A stretch of 64,000 bases of DNA from JAJRPT01 sp965661945 (GCA_965661945.1 CBFIFP010000009.1:57730-121729); one strand, 5' to 3'. Numbered from the stretch's first letter, positions 37,796-46,224 are shown. The notes: generated by a model not told the origin, from the sequence alone. Numbers and translations: made by a program.

Positions 37796-38970
37796 TACAT
37801 TTTTGAATCGAGAAAAACTCCTTTATCTTCATAATCAAAGTTTGGAATAATTTGGTGAAACAAACTTACTATATCTTCTCTTTCCCAAGTACTATTTCGT
37901 AAATTATTTATTGTATTTAAAAAGTAAGATAAATTTACTTCATCATAAATTGGCTGATTTTTTATTACACCTATCGACTTGTATTTATTTAAGACCAAAT
38001 CTTCTTCATCTGTAAAAAATTCTTCAATATGTTTTTCACCAGTAGTATTGGATGAACTAAAAAAGCAGGGCCAAATATTATCCTTAGGCAATTCTTTCGC
38101 TCTTGCTCTTGCTTCATCCTCAGATTCACATATATATGGCTTGAATCCATATTCTTCTAAAAATGAAACTGCAATTTCAGAAAAAGAAAATAGATTTTTT
38201 TCATAGTTTATTTTAGGGAAATAGATATCTCGATTTTCTCCAAGTAAGCAACTAAAAAGACACAATAAACCACTATCTTCTTTACTTATAAAGTACCTTT
38301 TTACATCATTAGGTGCTACAATTGGTTGACGCTTTTCAATTCTATATTTAAATCCATCTAATAAGCTTCCATCACTAAAAGCAACATTTGCAAAGCGGGC
38401 AGTAGAAATCTCGATTTCTTTAGAGTATTTCATTAAATACATTTCCATAATCCTCTTACTTGCACCCATCATATTAACAGGATTAGCTGCTTTATCCGTA
38501 CTAACACAAAAGTATTTACTGATTTTATTTTCGATAGATTGTTGAATAGTTTTAATTGTATTGAGAATATTTACATCTATCATTCTCATTAATGTAAAGG
38601 GGTCTTTTTCACTTCTAACATGTTTTAAGGCAGATAAATTTAAAACATAATCAAAATCGCCATCATTTTGAATAAATTTTGAATAAATATCAGAACCAAT
38701 ATCTAAAGCAAATGTTTGAAAGTCTCCATCAATATAACCAAAACTACTTCTTATATCTCTAACCAGTTCAACTAAATTATTTTCTGAAATATCAACGACG
38801 TGAAGTTTTAAAGGCTTTCTCTTAAAAATTTCTTTAGTAACAGATTGACCAATACTACCAGCACCACCTAAAACAAGAAACTTTGAATTAGATATAATTT
38901 CTTTTAAATCTTTTTCAAAATCTAAAAGGTCTTCTGTGAAAATACTTTGTTTAATTAATTGATATAGCAT
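37795..38970 (-). CDS. legB: NDP-GlcNAc 4,6-dehydratase, LegB
   Basis: 391 residues, close to Campylobacter/Legionella LegB in layout. An N-terminal extension (about 1-30) precedes NAD-binding FLVLGGAGSIGQSV (about 31-44), VVDISENNLVELVRDIRSSFGYIDGDF, SALKHVRSEKDP, and the active-site region STDKAANPVNMMGASKR (about 160-176). It forms the 4-keto-6-deoxy sugar that starts the legionaminate branch. The ATG at 38970 lies inside the tail of the truncated flippase frame (20-bp overlap), at a recombination junction. Confidence 0.9.
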   Translation of the reverse strand: MLYQLIKQSIFTEDLLDFEKDLKEIISNSKFLVLGGAGSIGQSVTKEIFKRKPLKLHVVDISENNLVELVRDIRSSFGYIDGDFQTFALDIGSDIYSKFIQNDGDFDYVLNLSALKHVRSEKDPFTLMRMIDVNILNTIKTIQQSIENKISKYFCVSTDKAANPVNMMGASKRIMEMYLMKYSKEIEISTARFANVAFSDGSLLDGFKYRIEKRQPIVAPNDVKRYFISKEDSGLLCLFSCLLGENRDIYFPKINYEKNLFSFSEIAVSFLEEYGFKPYICESEDEARARAKELPKDNIWPCFFSSSNTTGEKHIEEFFTDEEDLVLNKYKSIGVIKNQPIYDEVNLSYFLNTINNLRNSTWEREDIVSLFHQIIPNFDYEDKGVFLDSKM

Positions 38971-39259
38971 GATAAAAAATAATTTTCGAATTGATTAAAA
39001 ACTTTATAGTCTTCAATCTAAAAGTAGAGATTACAGCAAAAGAAGTAACAATAGAGAACATAAGTTGGAATCTTCCGAACTCCTCCGGCGGATAAATCCG
39101 CGAAATAATGGGCATAGCAAGGAAACCAATTATGAATGCTACCGACCCCCCAGAGAATACTTTAAGTATAGAAGAGGAGTATTCGCTTCGCAGGTCAACT
39201 ATTTTGTGCTTTAAAAGTAAGTCAGCGAGTTTGTTGTAGTATTTTTTAATTTGTTTCAA
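38951..39259 (-). pseudogene. Truncated Wzx-like flippase (N-terminal fragment)
   Basis: 102 residues against about 420 for a full protein. Residues 28-82 (SSSILKVFSGGSVAFIIGFLAMPIISRIYPPEEFGRF region) are a normal Wzx N-terminus with two membrane helices. The similarity stops near FAVISTFRLK, after which about 20 unrelated residues run into the legB start. The start is TTG, overlapping the HEPN stop as TTGA. The DNA at about 39060-39180 is clearly richer in G+C than its surroundings. It is a remnant of a different polysaccharide locus left beside the Leg genes. Confidence 0.8.
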
Positions 39260-39711
39260 TACTTTGTTAAATTCTCTTTTGCGTAAAAGATTGATTTGTT
39301 AATCATTTCTTTTAAAATAGGAAAAATGGCAATTGCATCTTTAAACAAATCTTGTAATTCATCTAAAATGTATTCGTGGCTGATTGAATTTCTTAACTCT
39401 CTGATTTCTAACAAGTCTTTAGAAGAATTAATAATTCCATATTTCTCTAAATAATTTGCTTTATCGATTAAAGTTAAGTTTGTTTCACCAAGTAAATAAA
39501 AGAATGATTTTAAAAATTTTTGAGTATAAATATCGCTTAATCTGGAAAACCTTGCTGTTAGTGCTTCCATTGTTTCAAGTTCTTCGTAATTCAAATCTTT
39601 TGAAATATCAATACTTTCAGATTTGTCAATTGAATATTCTAAAATATCAAGCCCTTTTTCCAATTGAATTATTAGCGATTCTAATTCTTCTATTACATCT
39701 CTTCTATTCAA
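39256..39711 (-). CDS. hepT: HEPN-domain toxin, HepT-like
   Basis: 151 residues, all-helical. RNSISHEY at 107-114 is the RX4HXY motif of HepT ribonuclease toxins. In the known pairs MNT AMPylates the tyrosine of this motif to neutralise the toxin. The start is TTG at 39711, overlapping the MNT stop as TTGA, which gives tight coupling. Together with the next gene upstream it forms an MNT-HEPN toxin-antitoxin module inside the polysaccharide operon, a common passenger of such loci. Confidence 0.85.
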   Translation of the reverse strand: MNRRDVIEELESLIIQLEKGLDILEYSIDKSESIDISKDLNYEELETMEALTARFSRLSDIYTQKFLKSFFYLLGETNLTLIDKANYLEKYGIINSSKDLLEIRELRNSISHEYILDELQDLFKDAIAIFPILKEMINKSIFYAKENLTKY

Positions 39712-39998
39712 AGTAAAACCGATTCCTCCAATGCAATATTCTTGAAATTAGCTTCTTCATCGAATGTGAAATTAACTAAATCTATCTTTTGTTCACCAAT
39801 TAAGTTCTTAATTTCTCTCAAGATTTTACGCTTTTTAGATGATTCAATTTTTTCTATTGTAAGGAGTAATAAATCTATATCTCCGCCCTTTTTATTATCA
39901 TCTACTCTTGAACCGAATAAACGCAATTCATAATCTGAGATATTATTTTTAACTGAATTTCTAATTGATTCTATTTGAAACTTATTTAAACGCACCAA
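39708..39998 (-). CDS. mntA: MNT nucleotidyltransferase antitoxin
   Basis: 96 residues of minimal nucleotidyltransferase type. The motif GSRVDDNKKGGDIDLLLL (about 29-46) has the GS and paired D-x-D metal ligands. A third acidic residue follows in KIDLVNF. It is expected to AMPylate and silence the HEPN partner encoded next. The frame opens at TTG 39998 or GTG 39995; there is no in-frame ATG after the preceding stop. Confidence 0.85.
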   Translation of the reverse strand: MVRLNKFQIESIRNSVKNNISDYELRLFGSRVDDNKKGGDIDLLLLTIEKIESSKKRKILREIKNLIGEQKIDLVNFTFDEEANFKNIALEESVLL

Positions 39999-40043
39999 TC
40001 ACCAAACATTTACTGTTTTTTAATTCATTCATATTTATAAATT

Positions 40044-40868
40044 TTATTTTTTGAATATTTTTGCCTTAATGGAAGCTAAGGATAAAATATAATTTCCATT
40101 TATTGCTTTGATTCTAAGTGCTTTTAAAATACTATTTATTGGGATTAAGATTATATTTTTTATAAACTTAATTAAATCTTCTTTGTTCCCAAAATTTATT
40201 CCAGTTCTAAACTTAAATGTTTCTTTACCATATTGCTCTGCGTGGGGTTGTTTTCTTGGTTTCTTCTCTATCACCAAAACGCTATCGTAAAAATGCATAG
40301 AATCAGTTGATTCTGTAAACTTAGAAACTTTTAAAAATGGTGAATTTGAATGAAAAGCGTTTAATTTATCTATTAATTTTTTGCTAAACTCAATAAAAGT
40401 GCCACCTCTTTTATATCCACCACCATAATCTAACCAATATGAAGTGTGAATATCTTCGCAAAGGTAAATACCGTCTGGTTTTACTTTGTCATAAAGTTCT
40501 TCAAATGATACAATTTGATGTTTCATCGCGTGTCCGCCATCATCAATTAGAATATCCACATCTGGAATTTTACTTTTCAAATCTCTTAGAAACTTCCTAT
40601 CCGATTGAGAACCAATAAATATCTCTATATTTTCTTCTTCAAACTGCTTGCATCTTGGGTCTATATCAACTCCATAAATCTTTGCTTTATCGCCAAAGTA
40701 CTCCTTCCACATTTGCAAACTGCCACCCTGAAAAACGCCTATCTCTAAAATTTTAACTTCTTTATTTCTATATTTACTGAAATGCCTGTCATAAACATCA
40801 AAATAGTGTATCCATTTATTAATAAGTCTTTTATCATTATTTCTAAAATATCTTTCTAAATCGTTCAG
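40044..40868 (-). CDS. Class I SAM methyltransferase of polysaccharide loci
   Basis: Resembles the CmcI/TylF-like group found in capsule clusters. It has ILEIGVFQGGSLQMWKEYFG (SAM loop), KIYGVDIDPRCKQFEEENIEIFIG, VDILIDDGGHAMKHQI and YLCEDIHTSYW. The first ATG (40718 or 40712) falls inside the SAM loop, so the gene must start upstream. The frame stays open and coding (NDLERYFRNNDKRLINKW) back to a stop at about 40880, with no ATG, GTG or TTG. Relatives begin at NDLE, so CTG at 40868 is the best candidate (274 residues). Substrate unknown. Confidence 0.75.
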   Translation of the reverse strand: MNDLERYFRNNDKRLINKWIHYFDVYDRHFSKYRNKEVKILEIGVFQGGSLQMWKEYFGDKAKIYGVDIDPRCKQFEEENIEIFIGSQSDRKFLRDLKSKIPDVDILIDDGGHAMKHQIVSFEELYDKVKPDGIYLCEDIHTSYWLDYGGGYKRGGTFIEFSKKLIDKLNAFHSNSPFLKVSKFTESTDSMHFYDSVLVIEKKPRKQPHAEQYGKETFKFRTGINFGNKEDLIKFIKNIILIPINSILKALRIKAINGNYILSLASIKAKIFKK

Positions 40869-40973
40869 CGTATATTTCTATTTGTTTCTGTAACTTTTTC
40901 CATAGCAATGCTCTTTCACTCACACCCTATAATTTTCTGTAAGCTACTAATATTAATGATGATATGCTTATAT

Positions 40974-41483
40974 TTAAGACAATTTAATTACATCTAAATC
41001 AACTGTTACTACCAAAGTTTTATTAATACTTTCTATTTCTATTTGCAGCTGATTCTTTCTGTTAACTTTTAAGATTTTACCTTTATAATCCTTGAAAATA
41101 CCAGAAGTAAATTTAATATCTTTACCTACCTTTGGAACCCCATCCAATACTTCAATATCAGTTCCTTCTTCAAGAAATTTTTTCAATATATCAATCTCTT
41201 TTTGTCTTACTGCAACTGGTCTGCCCGAGAAAGATATATATCTTGTAATACCTTCAATTTTAATTAATTCAAAGAGATTATCTCTTCTTGTTTTAATAAA
41301 AATGTAAGAATTAATAAGCGGCATATCTACAATTTTTTTTCTATCGCTCCATTGCCTTACAGTCTTCTTTAACGGTAAATATGTCTCTATTCCTATATTG
41401 ATTAGTCGCTGGTTAACTTTTTTCTCCGACCGACTTTTAGTATATAACACATACCAATTAAGTTCTTCTCCTGATTCACACAT
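40974..41483 (-). CDS. NusG-like antiterminator, UpxY/RfaH type
   Basis: 169 residues. An NGN domain (about 8-105, NWYVLYTKSRSEKKVNQRL, YLPLKKTVRQWSDRKK, PLINSYIFIK) is followed by a KOW domain (about 120-165, VGKDIKFTSGIFKDYKGKILKV). Specialised NusG paralogues at the head of Bacteroides capsule operons (UpxY) keep RNA polymerase from terminating early. This gene is the first of the minus-strand locus that runs 25 kb to 16546, so the same job is likely. A TATATTTG box lies 36 nt upstream of the ATG. Confidence 0.88.
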   Translation of the reverse strand: MCESGEELNWYVLYTKSRSEKKVNQRLINIGIETYLPLKKTVRQWSDRKKIVDMPLINSYIFIKTRRDNLFELIKIEGITRYISFSGRPVAVRQKEIDILKKFLEEGTDIEVLDGVPKVGKDIKFTSGIFKDYKGKILKVNRKNQLQIEIESINKTLVVTVDLDVIKLS

Positions 41484-41519
41484 TAATGAACTTTCTTACA
41501 TTTTACCTAAAATAAAAAG

Positions 41520-41527
41520 CAAATATA
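41520..41527 (-). promoter_or_regulatory. Likely -7 box for the polysaccharide locus
   Basis: Minus strand TATATTTG matches TAnnTTTG, 36 nt upstream of the antiterminator ATG. It is the only good match in the 150-bp divergent gap facing this way, so it probably drives the whole 25-kb unit. Confidence 0.45.
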
Positions 41528-41591
41528 CGATTCATTGCAATTTAAAACAAACTTTGTTGATTAATTAAATAATAATTTTTTTTTTCTAAAT

Positions 41592-41599
41592 TAATTTTG
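41592..41599 (+). promoter_or_regulatory. Probable -7 box for the AI-2E transporter gene
   Basis: TAATTTTG, identical to boxes before other genes in the window, 37 nt upstream of the ATG at 41637. No -33 TTG at the usual distance. Confidence 0.5.
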
Positions 41600-41636
41600 A
41601 TAATTTTATAAATTATTAATTTCAATTATTCAAAAT

Positions 41637-42719
41637 ATGTTTGATATAAAAAACTGGGATAAAGTTTTAAAGAATGCTCTTTATGTATTAGGAATAATTG
41701 TAATTTATCTAATATTCAATTATTTGAGCGTTTATCTACTTCCATTTTTTCTCGCAGTTGTTGCCGCTTATATTCTAAACCCATTAGTAAAATTCTTTCA
41801 ATTTAAATTGAGATTTACTAATAGAGTTATTTCAGTCTTATCTGTTTTTTTGATTATTACATTAATTTTGACCCTAATAGTTATATTTTTGGGACCTTTT
41901 ATTATTCATGAAATTAATACTTCGGCGAGTCTGATTTACAAATACTTTCAAGAAAGTTATAATAACCCAAATTCCGTTACCAATGTTATTTTAAAACAAT
42001 TTGATATAGTAATCAATCAAGACTTTCTTAAGTCATTAATAAATCAAGAAAATATCGACAAATATGCTGAAGACTTACTGCTTTTTATATGGAACACACT
42101 TGTTAACGTATTTGGAATATTTGAAACTTTCTTTATCATAATCACTTTTCATCTTTATTTACTATTCATTTTAGTTTATTACAATGATTTTTCAGATAAT
42201 TGGGAAAGAATTATACCACCGATTTATAGAAGAAATGCGGTGATGCTTCTCAGAGATCTTGAAAAAGAAATGAAAATTTATTTTCGAGGGCAATCTAAAA
42301 TTGTATTAATTTTATGCATCCTTTTTGCAACTGGTTTTAAAATTGTTGATTTACCTCTTGGTATTTTTCTTGGAATATTAACTGGTTTTGTCAATTTCAT
42401 ACCTTACCTTCAACTTGCGATGATTCCACCTACATTGATTTTAATGTCAATTCAGGCACTTGAAAGCGGTTCACCCTTTTGGCAAGAAGCTCTTTTAATC
42501 TTAGCAGTTTTTGCGGTAGTTCAAATAATACAAGATACAATTCTTGTTCCAAAAATTATGGGTGATGAAACTGGGTTAAACCCAGCTATTATTCTACTTT
42601 CGCTATCAATTTTTGGTGGACTATTTGGGCTTGTAGGAATGTTAATAGCGCTGCCTGTAAGTTCTGTAATAATAAAATACTATAAAAAATATATTTTAAA
42701 GGAATTACCTATTGCCTAA
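41637..42719 (+). CDS. AI-2E family transporter (YdiK/PerM-like)
   Basis: 360 residues with about eight hydrophobic helices. The pattern AAYILNPLVKFFQ near residue 45, GILTGFVNFIPYLQLA near 245 and DTILVPKIMGDETGLNPAIILLSL near 295 is diagnostic of the AI-2E transporter family. Members export or exchange small molecules or ions across the inner membrane, and several act as Na+/H+ antiporters; the substrate here is not deducible. A single gene, divergent from the polysaccharide locus. Confidence 0.88.
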   Translation: MFDIKNWDKVLKNALYVLGIIVIYLIFNYLSVYLLPFFLAVVAAYILNPLVKFFQFKLRFTNRVISVLSVFLIITLILTLIVIFLGPFIIHEINTSASLIYKYFQESYNNPNSVTNVILKQFDIVINQDFLKSLINQENIDKYAEDLLLFIWNTLVNVFGIFETFFIIITFHLYLLFILVYYNDFSDNWERIIPPIYRRNAVMLLRDLEKEMKIYFRGQSKIVLILCILFATGFKIVDLPLGIFLGILTGFVNFIPYLQLAMIPPTLILMSIQALESGSPFWQEALLILAVFAVVQIIQDTILVPKIMGDETGLNPAIILLSLSIFGGLFGLVGMLIALPVSSVIIKYYKKYILKELPIA

Positions 42720-42842
42720 CTAAACCGAGATTCTCTACTAATAAAATATAACATAAAAGATAATTTTTATTTGATTTTATAAATATATTTTTTTAGTTTA
42801 GAAATATTAAATTAAATAAAAAATAAATATTTAGGAGTTTTT

Positions 42843-43370
42843 ATGCCAAAAATGTTTCAACCCTTGAATTTCAAAAAATGGATAGATGAAAACAGACACC
42901 TTTTAAAGCCACCTGTTAGTAATAAAGAAGTATATGAAGAAGGTGAATTTATAATAATGGTTGTGGGTGGTCCTAACTCCCGTAAAGACTATCATTACAA
43001 TGAAACACCTGAGTTCTTTTATCAACTCGAAGGCGATATGATTTTGAAAATCAAAGATGGAGAAGAGTTTAAAGATATCCATATCAATGAAGGCGATATT
43101 TATTTACTTCCAGGTAAAGTTCCTCATTCACCTCAAAGATTTGCAAATACTATTGGTTTAGTTGTAGAGCAAAAAAGAGATTCTCATCATGTAGATGCTC
43201 TTGAATGGTATTGTGAAAACTGCGGTAATCAGCTTTATAGAGAAACGTTTAACGTTACCAATATAGTAACAGAGCTTCCACCTTTGATGAATAAATTTAT
43301 GGGGTCAGAAGAAATGAGAACTTGCAAGAAATGTGGAACAATTATGCAACCACCTAAGCCAATTAGCTAA
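42843..43370 (+). CDS. nbaC: 3-hydroxyanthranilate 3,4-dioxygenase
   Basis: 175 residues, cupin fold. The iron ligands H51, E57 and H95 are present (YHYNETPEFF, VPHSPQ). A C-terminal rubredoxin-like site has paired cysteines C124/C127 and C161/C164 (CENC, CKKC), as in bacterial enzymes. It opens the ring of 3-hydroxyanthranilate, giving the precursor of quinolinate in NAD synthesis or of tryptophan breakdown. No other kynurenine-pathway gene is in this window. A good start context (TTTAGGAG region) precedes the ATG. Confidence 0.93.
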   Translation: MPKMFQPLNFKKWIDENRHLLKPPVSNKEVYEEGEFIIMVVGGPNSRKDYHYNETPEFFYQLEGDMILKIKDGEEFKDIHINEGDIYLLPGKVPHSPQRFANTIGLVVEQKRDSHHVDALEWYCENCGNQLYRETFNVTNIVTELPPLMNKFMGSEEMRTCKKCGTIMQPPKPIS

Positions 43371-43420
43371 TATATAGTTAATACTAAGTAAATATATTTA
43401 ATAAATTAAAATAATTTTAT

Positions 43421-43428
43421 TAATTTTG
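43421..43428 (+). promoter_or_regulatory. Probable -7 box for the CotH-domain gene
   Basis: TAATTTTG followed by TG, 25 nt upstream of the ATG at 43454; same octamer as at 4535, 41592, 51502, 57659, 59917 and 63890. Confidence 0.5.
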
Positions 43429-43453
43429 TGTTAACAAACAAACACAAAACACA

Positions 43454-45772
43454 ATGTTATTTATTCTATTTCTAATTCATTCATTATTATTTCCACACCA
43501 AATATATATAAATGAGGTGGTTAGTGATAATGATAATGTTGTTTATGACTTTGAAGGTGATAATCCTGATTGGGTAGAACTATACAACCCAAATGACTTT
43601 CCAGTTGATTTGTATGATTATTCTCTTAGCGATAAAGCATCTGACCCAATAAAATGGACTTTCCCAGAAGTTACAATGCCACCAAAATCCTACTTAATTG
43701 TTTTCTGCTCAGGAAAAAATACAATAGTTAATGGCGAAGTGCACACAAATTTTAGCATATCTTCAACAGGAGAAACTCTTTACCTATATGATAATAATCC
43801 AATTATTATGCAAAGAAAGCGATTGGATGTTGTCGAGATACCTCCATTAAGAGAAAACAAAGCTTATGGGAAACTACCTGACGGAAATGGAAAATTAAGT
43901 TATCTAAGCACAAACAGCCCAGGCGAAACAAACCACTTTTCCGATGAGATAATTTGCAGCGTTGAATCTGGCTTTTATGAAACTGATACAATAGAAGTAG
44001 AACTAACAAGTGCAATGGGATATGAAATAAGATACACATTAGACGGCAAAGACCCGGACGAAAACTCACCCCTTTATACCCTACCAATAAAACTTGGAAA
44101 CTCCTCAGATAAACCGAATAAATATTGTGAGATAGTGTCCACACCACCAGAATCATATTTTGGTGATTTTTTTCATCATTTCCCAAAAAATAATATTAAT
44201 AAATTAACAATTTTAAAATATAGGTCTTTTAATTTGTCTAAAGAAGTAAGTGATTGTTATTATTCTACATATTATATTAATGATACTTTTGAGTTTGAAA
44301 ACATACCTATAATATCATTAGCACTTGATAGTTTAGATTTATTTAGCAACGAAAATGGAATATATGTTCCTGGAATTTATTATGATTCTACGAATTCTGG
44401 ATGGAGCGGAAATTATTATCATTTAACTAGCCAAGAAGAAAAGAAAGCACATTTTACATATTTTGATGAAAACAAAAACTATGAGTATTCCCAGAATGTA
44501 ACTATTAATATAGTTGGTGGTGGTTCTAGAGTTTACGCTCAAAAGTCTATAAAAGTAAATGGAAGAAATTTAAATGGAACCGATGAACTTTATTTTGATT
44601 TAAATAATGCTAAAACTAATGAATATAAACATATTAAACTAAAATCCTCTTACGGAGTTTGGTCGCAAACAAACATTTGGCAAAATGAAATGGGGAGTGA
44701 AATAGCACAAACATTAAATTTTGAAAAGTTAAATTATAGACCAGCACTATTATTCTTAAATGGAGAATATTGGGGCATTTATACTATTACAGAACATAAA
44801 AATAAAGATTATTTAAGTCAATTTCATGATTTACATAGGGATTCAATTGATATTGTAATGCATCATTACACCACTCCTGATTTTGGAAACGGTGATAACT
44901 ACTCATTTCTTGTTGATTTTATGGAAAATAACTCTCTCGAGGTTGAAAATAACTACAATTATATTGAGTCTAAAATAGATATAAGTAGTTTCATTGATTA
45001 TTACTTATATCAAATAATTATTCGAAATATGGATTGGCCCTTTGCAAATATGCTAGCTTGGAAACCAAGAAGCGAGAATGCAAAATGGCGATGGATTTTA
45101 TATGATTTAGATGGTGGTTTTGTTGATGATATAGATTATAATATGTTTGAGCATTTGCTTCAGAATGAACATGATGATTGGCCTAACAGCAGAGCAAGTA
45201 CTTTAACTTTTAGAATGCTTGCAAAAAGTGAGTTATTTAGAAAAAGATTGTATAAAAGATGTAACGAATTGATAAATAATCAATTTGATTATGAAAGAAC
45301 TTCTAGAATTTATTTCAAACTTAGGGATTATTATACTCCTTATATTCAAATACATTATGAAAGATTTAATTATCCATTTAACTATGGTGATTGGTGGCAT
45401 AATCAAGGTGATGAATATATTTTATCTTTTCTTCAAAACCGCCCTGCTAAAGTCCTTGAACATCTCGAAGACTTTATGACCATCTCTTCTTACGACCTTG
45501 ATCTCTGCCCTGACAATCAATGTGACCTGAATAGAATTACATTCTTTCCAAACCCAAGCAATGGAGTTTTTTCTGTCAATATAACATCTAAATTCAATTT
45601 ATCAAATTTAACTCTATATAATTCAGTAGGAAAAGTATTAGATACCAAATACAATATAAACTTAACAAATTATACTTTTGATTACTCTCACTTAACAAAT
45701 GGATTTTATTTTATAAAATTTGAAAATAATTTAGGTCAATATACTTTTGAGAAGTTTATAATTAATAAATAA
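43454..45772 (+). CDS. Secreted lamin-tail/CotH-domain protein with T9SS signal
   Basis: 772 residues. A short signal peptide (about 1-16) is followed by a lamin-tail domain (about 18-120, IYINEVVSDND, DWVELYNP). Next comes a chitobiase-type beta-sandwich (about 178-215, IRYTLDGKDPDENSPLY) and a CotH-like kinase fold (about 275-640, FLNGEYWGIYTITEHKNKDYL, RWILYDLDGGF). A T9SS type A sorting domain closes it (about 690-772, ITFFPNPSNGVFSV). It should be exported and attached to the cell surface. CotH proteins phosphorylate other proteins in spores and fungi; activity here is untested. G+C content shifts abruptly inside the gene (about 43.8-44.17 kb and 45.43-45.53 kb are richer). Confidence 0.87.
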   Translation: MLFILFLIHSLLFPHQIYINEVVSDNDNVVYDFEGDNPDWVELYNPNDFPVDLYDYSLSDKASDPIKWTFPEVTMPPKSYLIVFCSGKNTIVNGEVHTNFSISSTGETLYLYDNNPIIMQRKRLDVVEIPPLRENKAYGKLPDGNGKLSYLSTNSPGETNHFSDEIICSVESGFYETDTIEVELTSAMGYEIRYTLDGKDPDENSPLYTLPIKLGNSSDKPNKYCEIVSTPPESYFGDFFHHFPKNNINKLTILKYRSFNLSKEVSDCYYSTYYINDTFEFENIPIISLALDSLDLFSNENGIYVPGIYYDSTNSGWSGNYYHLTSQEEKKAHFTYFDENKNYEYSQNVTINIVGGGSRVYAQKSIKVNGRNLNGTDELYFDLNNAKTNEYKHIKLKSSYGVWSQTNIWQNEMGSEIAQTLNFEKLNYRPALLFLNGEYWGIYTITEHKNKDYLSQFHDLHRDSIDIVMHHYTTPDFGNGDNYSFLVDFMENNSLEVENNYNYIESKIDISSFIDYYLYQIIIRNMDWPFANMLAWKPRSENAKWRWILYDLDGGFVDDIDYNMFEHLLQNEHDDWPNSRASTLTFRMLAKSELFRKRLYKRCNELINNQFDYERTSRIYFKLRDYYTPYIQIHYERFNYPFNYGDWWHNQGDEYILSFLQNRPAKVLEHLEDFMTISSYDLDLCPDNQCDLNRITFFPNPSNGVFSVNITSKFNLSNLTLYNSVGKVLDTKYNINLTNYTFDYSHLTNGFYFIKFENNLGQYTFEKFIINK

Positions 45773-45778
45773 TTGAAA

Positions 45779-46186
45779 ATGAAAGATATTATAACCAAAC
45801 ATTACTCAAACATCAATAAAATATTATTTTTTATAACAATTATATTTGCAGCAATTCCATTTCTTTTAGATGTAAGTCAACTAATTGAATATAATATTTA
45901 TCAAATTATGATATTAGCATTCTTGTTTACAGAAATATGTGATATAATTGTATCGAGTGATTCAATAAATATAAAAATTCTATCATTAAATCAATATTCA
46001 AAAGTAATCACACCAATTTTTATTATATATAACATAATATTGATATATACACTTAATTTTTATGATAATAAAAGCTATGATTTTTACGAATATTCATCAT
46101 ATCTATCATTTTTTTATGGGTTTATACCAACTCTTATCAGAGTAAAAAATGATAAATATTACGTTTACCGCATATTAAAAAAGTAA
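45779..46186 (+). CDS. Small integral membrane protein of unknown function
   Basis: About 135 residues with four predicted membrane helices (about 15-33, 40-58, 78-97, 106-124) and a basic C-terminus (YRILKK). I chose the ATG at 45779; an earlier TTG at 45773 touches the CotH gene stop. The 6-bp gap to the CotH gene suggests one transcript. No family recognised; the layout fits an ion-channel-like or sensor fragment, but nothing specific supports that. Confidence 0.6.
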   Translation: MKDIITKHYSNINKILFFITIIFAAIPFLLDVSQLIEYNIYQIMILAFLFTEICDIIVSSDSINIKILSLNQYSKVITPIFIIYNIILIYTLNFYDNKSYDFYEYSSYLSFFYGFIPTLIRVKNDKYYVYRILKK

Positions 46187-46224
46187 AACACGAATCTTTA
46201 TATACTATTCTTTTGAAAATTACA

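Noticed and set aside
43806..44186. A 126-codon antisense open frame inside the CotH-domain gene
   Set aside because: The sense strand encodes clear lamin-tail and chitobiase-like domains here; the antisense frame arises from the G+C-richer patch.
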